The notes: generated from the letters alone by a model not told the origin. Shown: positions 12,678 through 22,139, counted from the first letter of the stretch. The stretch is 62,945 bases of DNA from Mycobacterium sp. (GCF_025965855.1 NZ_JAOPWB010000274.1:1-62945), one strand, 5' to 3'. Numbers and translations: made by a program.

Positions 12678-13421
12678 TTAGCCCTGCTCCGGCTCCGAAC
12701 TCGGCCTGGCGTGCTTGGGGTCGGTGTCGGTGCGGATGACCTCGGTCTTGGCGTCGTCGGTGGATGTGGGGATCGATTCGGTGGGCGCTTCGCGACGCGC
12801 GGTCGGGATGGTTTCCGTGGGTGCGTCGCGCTCGGCGGTCGCGACCCCCGCGGTGCGTTCCTCGGCGCGGGCCCCGGGGGCCGTCTGTGCGGGTATCTCG
12901 CCGGTCGGCGTCTCATCGCCGCGAACGGCGGAGAAGACGTCGGTGTCGCCCTCCCGCTCCGGCTTAACGCCGAGGCCGTGGTGTTTCTCCGGCGTCTTCT
13001 CAAACTGCCGGTCCACCCGCCAGCGGCCCACGGCCACACCGATGATTCCGGGCAGGAAGACGAGGAGGGCGGTGAAGGCCGCGAACGTCGTCAGCTCGTT
13101 GATCAGGCCCCCGGTGTACAGCCCCGTGTACACCAGCGCGATGAGCCAGGCCACCGCGCCGCTGACGATGCCGGCGAAGAGGCCGGCCAGCAGCCAGGTC
13201 ATCGCCAGGTCCTGGCGACGGTCCGGATCCGGGTTGGCCCTGGCGTCGGCGCGGCCGTCCAACACACCCCACGCGGTGACGCCGATCACGAACAAGAGCA
13301 GCAGCACGACGCTGATCAGCCCGGCCTGTGTTTGCCACGCGTTGATCAGTGCACCTTGAATCAAACGGACGACGACCATCGCGCCGGCGAACACCAATCC
13401 GCGCAGGATCCAGTTCCTCAT
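12678..13421 (-). CDS. Membrane protein with phosphorylation-motif-like C-terminal tail (Rv2536-like), 247 aa
   Basis: Three to four hydrophobic segments occupy the N-terminal half (about residues 5-25, 34-54, 75-100 and 113-133), followed by a hydrophilic acidic tail of about 110 residues. The tail carries repeated threonine motifs TETIPT, TESIPT and TEVIRT within a Thr/Glu/Pro-rich stretch, which looks like a Ser/Thr-kinase substrate or FHA-ligand region. That is inference only. The gene runs against aroQ and is divergent from pepQ with only 33 nt between the starts. No enzymatic motif is recognised. Confidence 0.8.
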   Translation of the reverse strand: MRNWILRGLVFAGAMVVVRLIQGALINAWQTQAGLISVVLLLLFVIGVTAWGVLDGRADARANPDPDRRQDLAMTWLLAGLFAGIVSGAVAWLIALVYTGLYTGGLINELTTFAAFTALLVFLPGIIGVAVGRWRVDRQFEKTPEKHHGLGVKPEREGDTDVFSAVRGDETPTGEIPAQTAPGARAEERTAGVATAERDAPTETIPTARREAPTESIPTSTDDAKTEVIRTDTDPKHARPSSEPEQG

Positions 13422-13454
13422 AGGGGAAAATCCTAGCGAGTACCGTCAAGGGTC

Positions 13455-14582
13455 GTGACACATTCCCAGCGTCGAGACAATCTGAAAGCGCAGATCGGTG
13501 CCAGCGGGCTGGAAGCGATGCTGGTCACGGACCTGATCAACGTGCGCTACCTGTCGGGCTTCACCGGTTCGAACGGCGCGTTGCTCGTTTTCGCCGACGA
13601 TCGCGGCCCTGTGCTGGCCACCGACGGCCGGTACCGCACCCAGGCCGCCGAGCAGGCGCCCGACCTCGAGGTCGCCATCGAGCGGGCCGTCGGGCGCTAC
13701 CTCGTGCGCCGGGCCGCCGAGGCCCGTGTCGGGAAACTGGGCTTCGAGAGCAACGTGGTCACCGTCGACGGCTTCGACGCGCTGACGGGCGAGCTGGAGG
13801 AGCGCAAGGCGGGCACCGAGCTGGTGCGGGCCGCCGGGACCGTCGAGGCGCTGCGGGAGGTCAAGGACGCCGGCGAGGTCGCGCTGCTGCGGCTGGCCTG
13901 CGAGGCGGCCGACGCCGCGCTGACCGATCTGGTGGCGCGCGGCGGCCTGCGGCCCGGCAGGACCGAACGCGAGGTGAGCCGCGAGCTGGAGTCGCTGATG
14001 CTCGACCACGGCGCGGACGCGATCTCGTTCGACACCATCGTGGCCGCCGGGCCGAATTCGGCCATCCCGCACCACCGCCCGACCGACGCGGTGCTCGCCG
14101 ACGGCGACTTCGTCAAGATCGACTTCGGCGCCCTTGTGGCCGGCTACCACTCCGACATGACCCGCACGTTCGTGCTGGGCAAGGCCGGTAAAGCCGCGGC
14201 CTGGCAGCTGGAGATCTACCAGCTGGTCGCCGACGCGCAGCGGGCGGGCCGGGAGGCGCTGAAGCCGGGCGCGGGCCTGCGCGACGTGGATACCGCCGCG
14301 CGGCAGCTGATCGCCGACGCCGGGTACGGCGAGCAGTTCGGCCACGGTTTGGGGCACGGCGTGGGCCTGCAGATCCACGAAGCGCCGGGAATCGGGGCCA
14401 CGTCGACCGGCACGCTGCTCGCGGGCTCGGTGGTCACCGTGGAGCCCGGCGTCTACCTGCCCGGCCGCGGCGGCGTGCGCATCGAGGACACGTTGGTGGT
14501 TGCCGATGGGACGTCGCACACCGCCGGGGAAACCCCGGAGCTGCTGACCCGGTTCCCGAAGGAACTGGCGGTCCTGACCTAG
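13455..14582 (+). CDS. pepQ: Xaa-Pro aminopeptidase/dipeptidase, M24B family
   Basis: 375-aa cytosolic dinuclear metallopeptidase with a pita-bread fold. The N-terminal creatinase-like domain spans about residues 1-125 (DLINVRYLSGFTGSNGALLV). The catalytic domain has the metal ligands in KIDFGALVAGYHSDMTRTF (two Asp), GHGLGHGVGLQIHEAP (His), VTVEPGVYLPG (Glu) and GVRIEDTLVV (Glu). It matches PepQ (Rv2535c) in context. A PE gene separates it from efp, whereas the two are adjacent in the remembered M. tuberculosis order. Confidence 0.93.
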   Translation: MTHSQRRDNLKAQIGASGLEAMLVTDLINVRYLSGFTGSNGALLVFADDRGPVLATDGRYRTQAAEQAPDLEVAIERAVGRYLVRRAAEARVGKLGFESNVVTVDGFDALTGELEERKAGTELVRAAGTVEALREVKDAGEVALLRLACEAADAALTDLVARGGLRPGRTEREVSRELESLMLDHGADAISFDTIVAAGPNSAIPHHRPTDAVLADGDFVKIDFGALVAGYHSDMTRTFVLGKAGKAAAWQLEIYQLVADAQRAGREALKPGAGLRDVDTAARQLIADAGYGEQFGHGLGHGVGLQIHEAPGIGATSTGTLLAGSVVTVEPGVYLPGRGGVRIEDTLVVADGTSHTAGETPELLTRFPKELAVLT

Positions 14583-14735
14583 CTGGTGCCGGTGGTGCCG
14601 TGGGCGCCGAACAACAGTCCGCGTTGGCGGACTTGGTCACACGCGGCGCTGTTGGACATGATGCCCAAAGTTGGTTCTTTGTTAGGTTTCCGCGCGAATA
14701 CCCGCAGGCTAGGCTGACCGGATGCGAGAACCGAC

Positions 14736-15260
14736 ATGTCATATGTGACCGCGAGGCCGGAGGTAATCGCATCCGCGGCAACGGATTTGGCAGGCATCGG
14801 CTCGAACCTCGGCGCGGCCCACGTCGCGGCGGCCGCCCCGACCCTCGCGGTGCTGCCCGCGGCCGCCGATGAGGTGTCGGTAAGCATCGCCAACTTCTTC
14901 TCTCGGCACGCTCAGCACTACCAGACGCAGGCCGGGCAGGCGGCCGCGTCTCAGGAGCAGTTCGTGCAGCGTTTGGCCGCGGGCGCGGGCTCCTATACGG
15001 CCGCTGAGGCCGCCAACGCCGCGTTGCTGCAGCCCGCGGCTGCGAGTGCGGGCTCGATCACCAGCGCAATATCCACCATATGGGGCGATGTACAGAATTT
15101 CTTAAACGGCGCTGTCACCACATTGGAGCAGATACTCAATCAATTAGCGGGATTTCTGCTTCCGCTGATCCGCCAAGCCATCGCCTTTTCGGTGGCATTC
15201 TTCTTCGTGTTCGTTCTGCCAACGATAGACATTGCGCTGAATATCTTGGTCGCCCTGTAA
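14736..15260 (+). CDS. PE-family protein with a hydrophobic C-terminus, 174 aa
   Basis: The N-terminal 95 residues are a canonical PE domain: SYVTARPEVIASAATDLAGI, then the Ala-rich helix ending VLPAAADEVSVSIANFFSRH, then QAAASQEQFVQRL. The type VII secretion signal YxxxE is present as YTAAE at residues 87-91. After a linker with helical SAISTIWGDVQNFL, the C-terminus (about 133-174) is strongly hydrophobic, which suggests a membrane anchor or a partner interface. No PPE partner or ESX gene is adjacent. The GC content drops in the 3' third. A TAGGCT box at about 14710-14715 could be its -10 element. The ATG is supported by the conserved MSYVTA N-terminus. Confidence 0.9.
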   Translation: MSYVTARPEVIASAATDLAGIGSNLGAAHVAAAAPTLAVLPAAADEVSVSIANFFSRHAQHYQTQAGQAAASQEQFVQRLAAGAGSYTAAEAANAALLQPAAASAGSITSAISTIWGDVQNFLNGAVTTLEQILNQLAGFLLPLIRQAIAFSVAFFFVFVLPTIDIALNILVAL

Positions 15261-15340
15261 GGGGCAGGGTCCGCGCGATCCCGGCGCCGCCCGAGCCGCC
15301 GGGAGCGGGCGCACGGTGCAGGCCGGCACCGCGGCGCGGG

Positions 15341-15346
15341 TAATCT
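15341..15346 (+). promoter_or_regulatory. Candidate -10 box for efp-nusB
   Basis: TAATCT fits a SigA -10 element. The resulting leader of about 58 nt contains an AGGAG Shine-Dalgarno at 15396-15400, 10 nt before the GTG of efp. The gap 15261-15410 has no other recognisable element. Confidence 0.4.
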
Positions 15347-15410
15347 GCATGGGGCGCACTGACAGCGAAGTTCCCCCGGGAACTGGCCATCCCTTAGGAG
15401 ATACACCGAC

Positions 15411-15974
15411 GTGGCATCGACTGCCGACTTCAAGAACGGACTGGTGCTGGCGATCGACGGCCAGTTGTGGCAGATCGTCGAGTTCCAGCACGTCAAACCC
15501 GGCAAAGGGCCGGCCTTCGTGCGCACCAAGCTGAAGAACGTGCTGTCCGGCAAGGTGGTCGACAAGACGTACAACGCCGGCGTGAAGGTGGACACCGCCA
15601 CCGTGGACCGGCGCGACACCACCTTCCTGTACCGCGACGGCTCGGACTTCGTGTTCATGGACAGCCAGGACTACGAGCAGCATCCCCTGCCGGAGTCCCT
15701 GGTCGGCGACGCCGCCCGGTTCCTGCTGGAGGGCCTGCCCGTGCAGGTGGCTTTCCACAACGGGGCGCCGCTGTACATCGAGCTGCCGGTGTCGGTCGAA
15801 CTGGAGGTCACCCACACCGACCCCGGCCTGCAGGGCGACCGGTCCAGCGCGGGCACCAAACCGGCCACGTTGGAGACCGGCGCGCAGATCCAGGTGCCGC
15901 TGTTCATCAACACCGGGGACAAGCTCAAGGTGGATTCGCGCGACGGTAGCTACCTGGGCCGTGTCAACGCGTGA
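15411..15974 (+). CDS. efp: Elongation factor P
   Basis: 187-aa translation factor that rescues ribosomes stalled at polyproline stretches. KOW-like domain I carries the loop [17 protein letters not shown], whose tip Lys is the position modified in some bacteria. Two OB-fold domains follow, and the C-terminal signature [25 protein letters not shown] is intact. It starts GTG and is followed 9 nt later by nusB. Confidence 0.98.
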   Translation: MASTADFKNGLVLAIDGQLWQIVEFQHVKPGKGPAFVRTKLKNVLSGKVVDKTYNAGVKVDTATVDRRDTTFLYRDGSDFVFMDSQDYEQHPLPESLVGDAARFLLEGLPVQVAFHNGAPLYIELPVSVELEVTHTDPGLQGDRSSAGTKPATLETGAQIQVPLFINTGDKLKVDSRDGSYLGRVNA

Positions 15975-15983
15975 GCGGGCCGC

Positions 15984-16475
15984 ATGGCTGCTAGGGGACG
16001 CCATCAGGCGCGCAAGCGCGCAGTCGACCTGTTGTTCGAGGCCGAGGCCCGCGGGCTGACCCCGGCGGAGGTCGTCGACGTTCGGACCGCGCTGGCCGGC
16101 GCGAATCCGGACGTGTCGGCGCTGTACCCCTACACGGCCGCGGCGGCGCGGGGGGTCAGCGAGCACATCGCCCACATCGACGACCTGATCAGCTCGCACC
16201 TGCAGGGCTGGACGCTGGACCGGCTGCCCGCGGTGGACCGGGCCATTCTGCGGGTCGCGGTGTGGGAGCTGCTCTACGCCGACGACGTGCCGGAGCCCGT
16301 CGCCGTCGACGAGGCCGTGCAGCTGGCCAAGGAGCTGTCCACCGACGAGTCGCCCGGCTTCGTCAACGGCGTCCTGGGCCAGGTCATGGTGGTGACGCCG
16401 CAGATCCGCGCGGCCGCCAAAGCGGTCCGTTCCGCCGCCGCCAACACCCCGGACGAGCACGAACCGCCGTCATGA
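15984..16475 (+). CDS. nusB: Transcription antitermination factor NusB
   Basis: 163-aa all-helical RNA-binding factor that with NusE/S10 binds boxA in rRNA leader transcripts. The N-terminal [20 protein letters not shown] is the typical basic RNA-binding start, and the second half includes [21 protein letters not shown] and [24 protein letters not shown]. It overlaps the next gene by 4 nt. Confidence 0.97.
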   Translation: MAARGRHQARKRAVDLLFEAEARGLTPAEVVDVRTALAGANPDVSALYPYTAAAARGVSEHIAHIDDLISSHLQGWTLDRLPAVDRAILRVAVWELLYADDVPEPVAVDEAVQLAKELSTDESPGFVNGVLGQVMVVTPQIRAAAKAVRSAAANTPDEHEPPS

Positions 16476-16873
16476 CCCGGTTGGAGCTGCGCGTCGTCGT
16501 CGCCGCCTTCCTGGCCGCGACGGTGGTGCTGGGCGCCGTCGTCTGCGCCGCCTACGGGTGGACCATCGTCGCGTCGGTGCTCTCGATCTACGCGCTGGGC
16601 GTCGGCGCCTGGCTCTATCACTCGATCGAGCGCCTGATCGTGGCCCGCCGCATCAGCACCGTCCGCTCGGCGGCCAGGCCGCTGCAGCCGCTGCTGCCGG
16701 TGATGGCCGCCATCATGGGCCTGACGCAGGCCGTGGTGCGGTCGCTGAGCGACGTCACCGAGTTGCCCGCGCGCCATTGGGACCTCCCGGTGCTGCGGTG
16801 GATGGAGGGCACCCAGGCAAATCGGCGCGTGGTGGACGGCGACGTGGAGGGCGATGAGGCGGCGGATCGCTGA
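16472..16873 (+). CDS. Small membrane protein (Rv2532c-like), 133 aa
   Basis: Two adjacent hydrophobic segments (about residues 7-27 and 29-49) are followed by a cytosolic helical region ([20 protein letters not shown]) and an acidic tail. No enzymatic motif is recognised. The ATGA overlap with nusB implies co-translation. It sits at the end of the efp-nusB transcript. Confidence 0.8.
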   Translation: MTRLELRVVVAAFLAATVVLGAVVCAAYGWTIVASVLSIYALGVGAWLYHSIERLIVARRISTVRSAARPLQPLLPVMAAIMGLTQAVVRSLSDVTELPARHWDLPVLRWMEGTQANRRVVDGDVEGDEAADR

Positions 16874-16948
16874 CCGACACCCGGTGAAATGATCCCGCGG
16901 CGGCCGCGGGCGGGCACAATGGCGGCTACCGATGGAAAGCTGCCGGTC

Positions 16949-17389
16949 ATGACGGAACGGACGGCGACCGTGGCGGTCTCGCTGACGCTCGCCGCGATGG
17001 TGTCCTCGCCATTCGCGGCGGTTGCGCGCGCCGAGCCGTACTACGCGTTTCAGTCGCCGTCGGCAAACGTCTACTGCGGCCTGGGCCAGTCGGACGCCAC
17101 CACCTTCGCAGTGTGCGAGATCCGCGACCACACCTGGGCCGCGCCGCCCCGCCCGACGCCGTGCATGGGCGGCTGTGGCGATCGGATCAGCATGCGACAG
17201 GGCGGCGCGCCCCAAATGTCTTGCCACACAGACACGCTCAAAGACCCGGCGTCCCCGGTGCTGGAGTACGGGCAGACCCGGTCGCTCAACGAACTCACGT
17301 GCGACAGCGAAATCTCGGGCATGACATGCACGGACCGCGGCAGCGGTCACTATTTCCGCTTCGCGCGCGATAATTACGAGCTGCACTGA
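16949..17389 (+). CDS. Secreted cysteine-rich protein (DUF6636-like), 146 aa
   Basis: Sec-type signal peptide MTERTATVAVSLTLAAMVSS ending at about AVARA (residue 28), then a mature part starting EPYYAFQSPSANVYCGL with six or more cysteines spaced as in disulfide-bonded exported proteins (CGL, CEI, CMGGCGD, SCHT, TCDSE, MTCTD). The pattern FQSPSGNVxC is typical of the DUF6636 family. The internal ATG at 16949 is chosen because it gives a clean signal peptide, whereas an ATG at 16889 would add 20 unrelated residues. It precedes the decarboxylase gene by 18 nt. Confidence 0.75.
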   Translation: MTERTATVAVSLTLAAMVSSPFAAVARAEPYYAFQSPSANVYCGLGQSDATTFAVCEIRDHTWAAPPRPTPCMGGCGDRISMRQGGAPQMSCHTDTLKDPASPVLEYGQTRSLNELTCDSEISGMTCTDRGSGHYFRFARDNYELH

Positions 17390-17407
17390 TGCGAAGAAGG
17401 TGACGAC

Positions 17408-20260
17408 ATGAATCGAGACAGTGCCCGGCCGCGACGACTTCGAGTGTCCGCGCTGGCGGCCGTCGCCAACCCGTCGTACACGCGCCTGGACACGTGGAAC
17501 CTGCTCGACGACGCGTGCCGTCACCTCGCCGAGGTCGACCGCGCCGGCCTGGACAAGACGCACGACGTGTGCCGGGTGCAGCGGCTGATGGATCGGCTCG
17601 GGGCCTACGAGCGGTACTGGCTCTACCCGGGTGCGGCGAATTTGGCGACCTTCCGTGCCCACCTCGACTCACTGTCGACGGTGCGGCTCGCCGAGGAGGT
17701 TTCCCTGGCCGTGCGCCTGCTGAGTGAATACGGCGACCGCGCCGGGCTGTTCGATACCTCGGCGCCGCTGGCCGAGCAGGAGCTGGTCGCGCAGGCCAAA
17801 CGGCAGCAGTTCTACACGGTGCTGCTCGCCGACGATGCCCCCACGACGGCTCCCGACAGCCTGGCCGAGTGCCTGCGGGCGTTGCGCAAACCGTCCGACG
17901 ACGTGCAGTACGAGCTGCTCGTGGTGGGAAGCATCGAGGACGCCGTCACCGCGGTCGCGCTGAACGGCGAGATCCAGGCGGCGATCATCCGCCACGACCT
18001 GCCGCTGCGGTCCCGCGACCGGGTGCCGTTGATGAACACGCTGCTGGGGGCGGTCACCGAGGACGTGGTGGCAAGCGATCACCAGGATTGGATCGAATGC
18101 GCCGAATGGATCAGGGAGTTGCGGCCACACATCGACCGCTACCTGGTCACCGACGAGTCGATCGCCGCGGAGACCGAGGACGAACCCGACGTCTACGACC
18201 GAACGTTCTACCGGCTCAACGACGTCACCGACCTGAACAGCACCGTGCTGGCCGGACTGCGAAACCGTTTCGCCACCCCGTTCTTCGATGCCCTGTGCGC
18301 CTACGCGGAGGCCCCGGTCGGCCAGTTCCACGCGCTTCCGATCGCCCGGGGCGCCAGCATCTTCAACTCCAAGTCGCTGCAGGACATGGGCGAGTTCTAC
18401 GGCCGCAACATCTTCATGGCCGAGACGTCGACCACGTCCGGGGGATTGGACTCGCTGCTGGACCCGCACGGCAACATCAAGGCGGCGATGGACAAGGCGG
18501 CCGTGACGTGGAACGCCGATCACACCTACTTCGTCACCAACGGCACGTCGACCGCCAACAAGATCGTCGTGCAGGCGCTGACCCGCCCCGGCGACATCGT
18601 CCTGATCGACCGCAACTGCCACAAGTCGCACCACTACGGCCTGGTGCTCGCCGGGGCCTATCCGCTGTACCTGGACGCCTACCCGCTGCCCGAGTACGCG
18701 ATCTACGGCGCCGTGTCGCTGCAGACGATCAAGAGGGCGCTGCTGGACCTCGAGGCGGCCGGCCAGCTGCACCGGGTGCGCATGCTGCTGCTCACCAACT
18801 GCACATTCGACGGGGTCGTCTACAACCCTCGCCGGGTGATGGAGGAGGTCCTGGCGATCAAGCCGGACATCTGCTTCCTGTGGGACGAGGCCTGGTACGC
18901 GTTCGCGACGGCGGTCCCGTGGGCGCGGCAGCGGACCGCGATGGTGTCCGCCGAACGCCTCGAGCAGATGCTGGCGTCCCCGGAATACGCTGCGGAATAC
19001 CGGGTTTGGGCCGCGTCGATGCGCGAGGCCGATCGTTCCGAGTGGGTTGATCGCCGGCTGCTTCCCGACCCCGCCCGTGCGCGGGTCCGGGTGTACGCGA
19101 CGCACTCCACGCACAAGTCGCTGTCGGCGTTCCGGCAGGCGTCGATGGTCCACGTCCGCGACCAGGATTTCAAGGCGCTCACCCGCGACGCGTTCGTTGA
19201 GGCGTTTCTGACCCACACGTCGACGTCGCCGAACCAGCAGCTGCTGGCGTCGCTGGACCTGGCGCGCCGGCAGGTCGACATCGAGGGCTTCGAGTTGGTC
19301 CGCAACGTCTACAACATGGCGCTGGTCTTCAGGCACCGGGTCCGCAAGGACCGGCTGATCGGCAAGTGGTTCCGCATCCTCGACGAGTCAGACCTGGTGC
19401 CCGACGAGTTCCGGGCGTCGTCGGTCAGTTCCTACCGTCAGGTCCGGCAGGGTGCCCTGGCCGAGTGGAACGAGGCGTGGCGCTCCGACCAGTTCGTGCT
19501 CGACGCGACGCGAGTCACCCTCTTCGTCGGCAAGACCGGAATGAACGGGTACGACTTCCGCGAGAAGATCCTGATGGACCGGTTCGGCATCCAGATCAAC
19601 AAGACCTCGATCAACAGCGTGCTGCTGATCTTCACCATCGGGGTCACCTGGTCGAGCGTGCATTACCTGCTCGACGTGCTGCGGCGGATCGCGACCGACT
19701 TCGAGCGCAGCGAGAGCGCCGGCAGCAAGGAGGACCGCGCCCTGCAGCAGCGCCGCGTCGAGGAGATCACCGAGGACCTGCCGCACCTGCCCGATTTCAG
19801 CGAATTCGACGTCGCCTTCCGCCCCGTCGACGCCTGTAGGTTCGGCGACATGCGGTCCGCGTTCTACGCCGGATACGAAGAAACGGACCGCGAGCACGTG
19901 CTGATCGGCATGGCCGGGCGGCGGCTGGCCGAGGGCAAGACCCTGGTGTCCACCACGTTCGTCGTGCCCTACCCGCCCGGCTTCCCGGTGCTGGTCCCGG
20001 GCCAGGCGGTGTCCAAGGAGATCGTCTATTTCCTCGCCCAGATCGACGTCAAGGAGATCCACGGCTACAACCCCGAGCTGGGCCTGTCGGTGTTCACCGA
20101 CGCCGCGCTGGCGCGAATGGAGGCCCAACGCAGCGCGGCGACGGCCGCGGTGGGTTCGGCGTACCCCGTCTTCGAGCTACCCTCGGATGCCTCCGCCGCC
20201 TCGGCCGCCTTGGCGCGCAACGGCGACATCGCGGTCCGGACGGTTACCGAGGACGCGTGA
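17408..20260 (+). CDS. PLP-dependent Orn/Lys/Arg-type decarboxylase (Rv2531c-like)
   Basis: 950-aa fold-type I decarboxylase of the large prokaryotic ornithine/lysine/arginine group. An N-terminal receiver/wing-like region spans about residues 1-260. The PLP domain contains TNGTSTANKIVVQALTRPGD (phosphate loop), the Asp/Trp region ICFLWDEAWYAFA and the Schiff-base Lys in YATHSTHKSLSAFRQASMVHV (about residue 571). The C-terminal domain includes PYPPGFPVLVPGQ. The substrate cannot be fixed from sequence. It is the last gene of the block that is syntenic with the Rv2559c-Rv2531c region. Confidence 0.92.
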   Translation: MNRDSARPRRLRVSALAAVANPSYTRLDTWNLLDDACRHLAEVDRAGLDKTHDVCRVQRLMDRLGAYERYWLYPGAANLATFRAHLDSLSTVRLAEEVSLAVRLLSEYGDRAGLFDTSAPLAEQELVAQAKRQQFYTVLLADDAPTTAPDSLAECLRALRKPSDDVQYELLVVGSIEDAVTAVALNGEIQAAIIRHDLPLRSRDRVPLMNTLLGAVTEDVVASDHQDWIECAEWIRELRPHIDRYLVTDESIAAETEDEPDVYDRTFYRLNDVTDLNSTVLAGLRNRFATPFFDALCAYAEAPVGQFHALPIARGASIFNSKSLQDMGEFYGRNIFMAETSTTSGGLDSLLDPHGNIKAAMDKAAVTWNADHTYFVTNGTSTANKIVVQALTRPGDIVLIDRNCHKSHHYGLVLAGAYPLYLDAYPLPEYAIYGAVSLQTIKRALLDLEAAGQLHRVRMLLLTNCTFDGVVYNPRRVMEEVLAIKPDICFLWDEAWYAFATAVPWARQRTAMVSAERLEQMLASPEYAAEYRVWAASMREADRSEWVDRRLLPDPARARVRVYATHSTHKSLSAFRQASMVHVRDQDFKALTRDAFVEAFLTHTSTSPNQQLLASLDLARRQVDIEGFELVRNVYNMALVFRHRVRKDRLIGKWFRILDESDLVPDEFRASSVSSYRQVRQGALAEWNEAWRSDQFVLDATRVTLFVGKTGMNGYDFREKILMDRFGIQINKTSINSVLLIFTIGVTWSSVHYLLDVLRRIATDFERSESAGSKEDRALQQRRVEEITEDLPHLPDFSEFDVAFRPVDACRFGDMRSAFYAGYEETDREHVLIGMAGRRLAEGKTLVSTTFVVPYPPGFPVLVPGQAVSKEIVYFLAQIDVKEIHGYNPELGLSVFTDAALARMEAQRSAATAAVGSAYPVFELPSDASAASAALARNGDIAVRTVTEDA

Positions 20261-20344
20261 ACGGGCTTACGGCCCAGGCGGATTGGCCCTGCCCCACGAT
20301 GCCGGAGCCGGCAGCGATGGCGAGGCCGAGCAGGATTTCGGGGG

Positions 20345-20638
20345 TCATAGCGGCGGGTCGGCTTCCGCGTCGATCACCAGCGGTTCGGCGGGCTGGGGAG
20401 AGATGTCGACGAGAGCCTCGTCGGATTGATAGAGGCTACTGATCAACAGCGCGTGACAATTGTCGGCGCCGTCCAGATGGCACGCGTAGAGGAAATTGCC
20501 GGAGACGCGCCGGTCGACGTGCGCGGGTGCGAGATAGAGCGCGGGGTTCTCCATCCAGCCCATGCTGGAATCCTCGACGGCGATGGGCGTTTCACCCGGA
20601 AGGTCGGCGAGCGCCCGGCGCAATTGCTCGACGTTCAT
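20345..20638 (-). CDS. Small conserved hypothetical protein, 97 aa
   Basis: MNVEQLRRALADLPGETPIA opens a short acidic soluble protein with a middle part rich in aromatic and His residues (GWMENPALYLAPAH, FLYACHLDGADNCHALLIS). The first 20 residues resemble the beginning of actinobacterial phage- and plasmid-type small proteins that pair a helix with a strand pair (DLPGETPIAVED). No function can be assigned. The ATG at 20638 is chosen because upstream in-frame sequence runs antisense through the kinase gene. It is divergent from that kinase with about 100 nt between the starts. Confidence 0.65.
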   Translation of the reverse strand: MNVEQLRRALADLPGETPIAVEDSSMGWMENPALYLAPAHVDRRVSGNFLYACHLDGADNCHALLISSLYQSDEALVDISPQPAEPLVIDAEADPPL

Positions 20639-20735
20639 CGGTCGCCAACCTACGAGCAGGTCGCTGAGAAGCCGCTGAGGAGCCCGGCGAGCTGCGGTGT
20701 TCCCGACCCATCCGCGGCGCCGCAGAATCGAGGGC

Positions 20736-22118
20736 GTGCGGGTGTCGATGCGGTCGTTGTCGCGCTTCAACTTGGGCATCTCCGCTCGCTCGGCCGCCGT
20801 ATCGGCGGTCGTCGTATTGTCCGCCCTCACCTTTGCCGGCGCGGGACTGGACGTGACTCTGTACCGGTCGCTGTTGGGGGGCGTCGACGATGCCGCCGTC
20901 GCCAGGGTTCGCGACATCTCGCAGGCCCTGCAGTCCAAATCGCTCACCGGCCTCGACAGCGCCCTGTTGACCACCGACCAGCGCGTGGTCGCGATCCAGC
21001 TCGTCGCCTCCGATGGCGTGGTGGTGAGACGATCCGGTTCCGCGCCTAAGACGCCGTTGATCCCCTGGAGCCAGTTTGGCTTCAACCTGCGCCGCGGCAT
21101 GCCCGACGATGCCGCGCCGGGCGACGACATGCGTGTCAGCGGTCAGCGGGTCGCGACCCCATCCGGGGACTACACGGTGCTCGTGGGAGGGGGCAGCGAG
21201 GCGGTGGAGGCGACCGCACGGACCGTCGCGCTGCTGTTGGCCGGCGGCGCCCCGATCATCATCGCGGTGGCGGCGGGCGCGAGCTACTGGCTCGTGCGCC
21301 GGTCGCTGCAGTCGGTGGACGCGATCCGCACCAGGGTGGCCGAGATCTCCACGTCGGATTTGGCGGAACGGGTGCCGGTGCCCGACCGCCGCGACGAGAT
21401 CGCGGCCCTGGCGCTCACCATGAACGACATGCTGTCGCGCATCGAAGCCGGTCACCGCGCGCAACAACGATTTCTCGGTGACGCCTCCCACGAGCTGCGC
21501 AGCCCGCTGGCCACCATCATCTCCGGGTTGGAAGTCGCCGAGGCGCATCCCGAGCTGCTCGACGCCGAGCTTGCGATCAACACCCTGCTTCCCGAGGCGC
21601 ACCGCATGCACGCGCTGATCGAAGACCTGCTATTGCTGGCCCGCGCCGACGAGCAAAGCCTGGTGTTGCGCAAAGAAGGGATGGCCCTCGACGAGCTGGC
21701 CGGGGCCGAGGCGGCCCGGGTGCGGCGGGAGGCGACATGCGCGGTTGACACCGACATCGGCTCGGCGCGCCTGACCGGCGACCCGGCGGCCATCTCCCGG
21801 ATGATCCGCAACCTGGTGGATAACGCTGTCCGCCATGCTAACTCGCGCATCGCGATCGCAGTTGGCGGCGGAAACGGCACGGCGATACTCACCGTCAGCG
21901 ACGACGGCCCCGGCATCCCACCGGCGGAACGGGTGCGGGTATTCGAACGCTTCGTGCGGGTGGATTCGGACCGCTCCCGCAGTGGTGGGGGAGCCGGCCT
22001 GGGCCTGGCGATCGTCGCCGAGGTCGTCGCCGCTCACGGCGGCACGGTCACCATCGACGACCGGCCCGGCGGCGGAACGAAAATGATCGTGGCCCTGCCT
22101 CAGCAGGCGAACCGATAA
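20736..22118 (+). CDS. Two-component sensor histidine kinase
   Basis: Membrane kinase of about 460 aa. TM1 is near residues 15-38, followed by a periplasmic sensor region of about 120 residues, TM2 (TVALLLAGGAPIIIAVAAGA) and a HAMP domain (SLQSVDAIRTRVAEISTSDLAERV). The phospho-acceptor box is FLGDASHELRSPLATI. The ATPase boxes are N (NLVDNAVRHA), G1 (SDDGPGIPPAERVRVFERF) and G2 (GGGAGLGLAIV). Start codons GTG 20697, GTG 20736 and ATG 20748 are all possible. It converges on a DUF347 membrane-protein gene (21-nt gap). The only response regulator nearby (23493-24161) is on the other strand and is its likely partner. Confidence 0.92.
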   Translation: MRVSMRSLSRFNLGISARSAAVSAVVVLSALTFAGAGLDVTLYRSLLGGVDDAAVARVRDISQALQSKSLTGLDSALLTTDQRVVAIQLVASDGVVVRRSGSAPKTPLIPWSQFGFNLRRGMPDDAAPGDDMRVSGQRVATPSGDYTVLVGGGSEAVEATARTVALLLAGGAPIIIAVAAGASYWLVRRSLQSVDAIRTRVAEISTSDLAERVPVPDRRDEIAALALTMNDMLSRIEAGHRAQQRFLGDASHELRSPLATIISGLEVAEAHPELLDAELAINTLLPEAHRMHALIEDLLLLARADEQSLVLRKEGMALDELAGAEAARVRREATCAVDTDIGSARLTGDPAAISRMIRNLVDNAVRHANSRIAIAVGGGNGTAILTVSDDGPGIPPAERVRVFERFVRVDSDRSRSGGGAGLGLAIVAEVVAAHGGTVTIDDRPGGGTKMIVALPQQANR

Positions 22119-22139
22119 CCGACGCCTCGGGCCGCCATC

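Noticed and set aside
17669..19336. Long minus-strand open frame inside the decarboxylase gene
   Set aside because: Shadow of the intact PLP decarboxylase, with low-complexity Arg/Val/Gln-rich sequence and no motif or ribosome site.
20257..20442. Short plus-strand open frame after the decarboxylase
   Set aside because: No ribosome site and no similarity. It overlaps the 3' end of the better-supported minus-strand gene at 20345-20638.
21452..22037. Minus-strand open frames inside the histidine kinase
   Set aside because: Antisense shadows of the conserved HisKA and ATPase domains.
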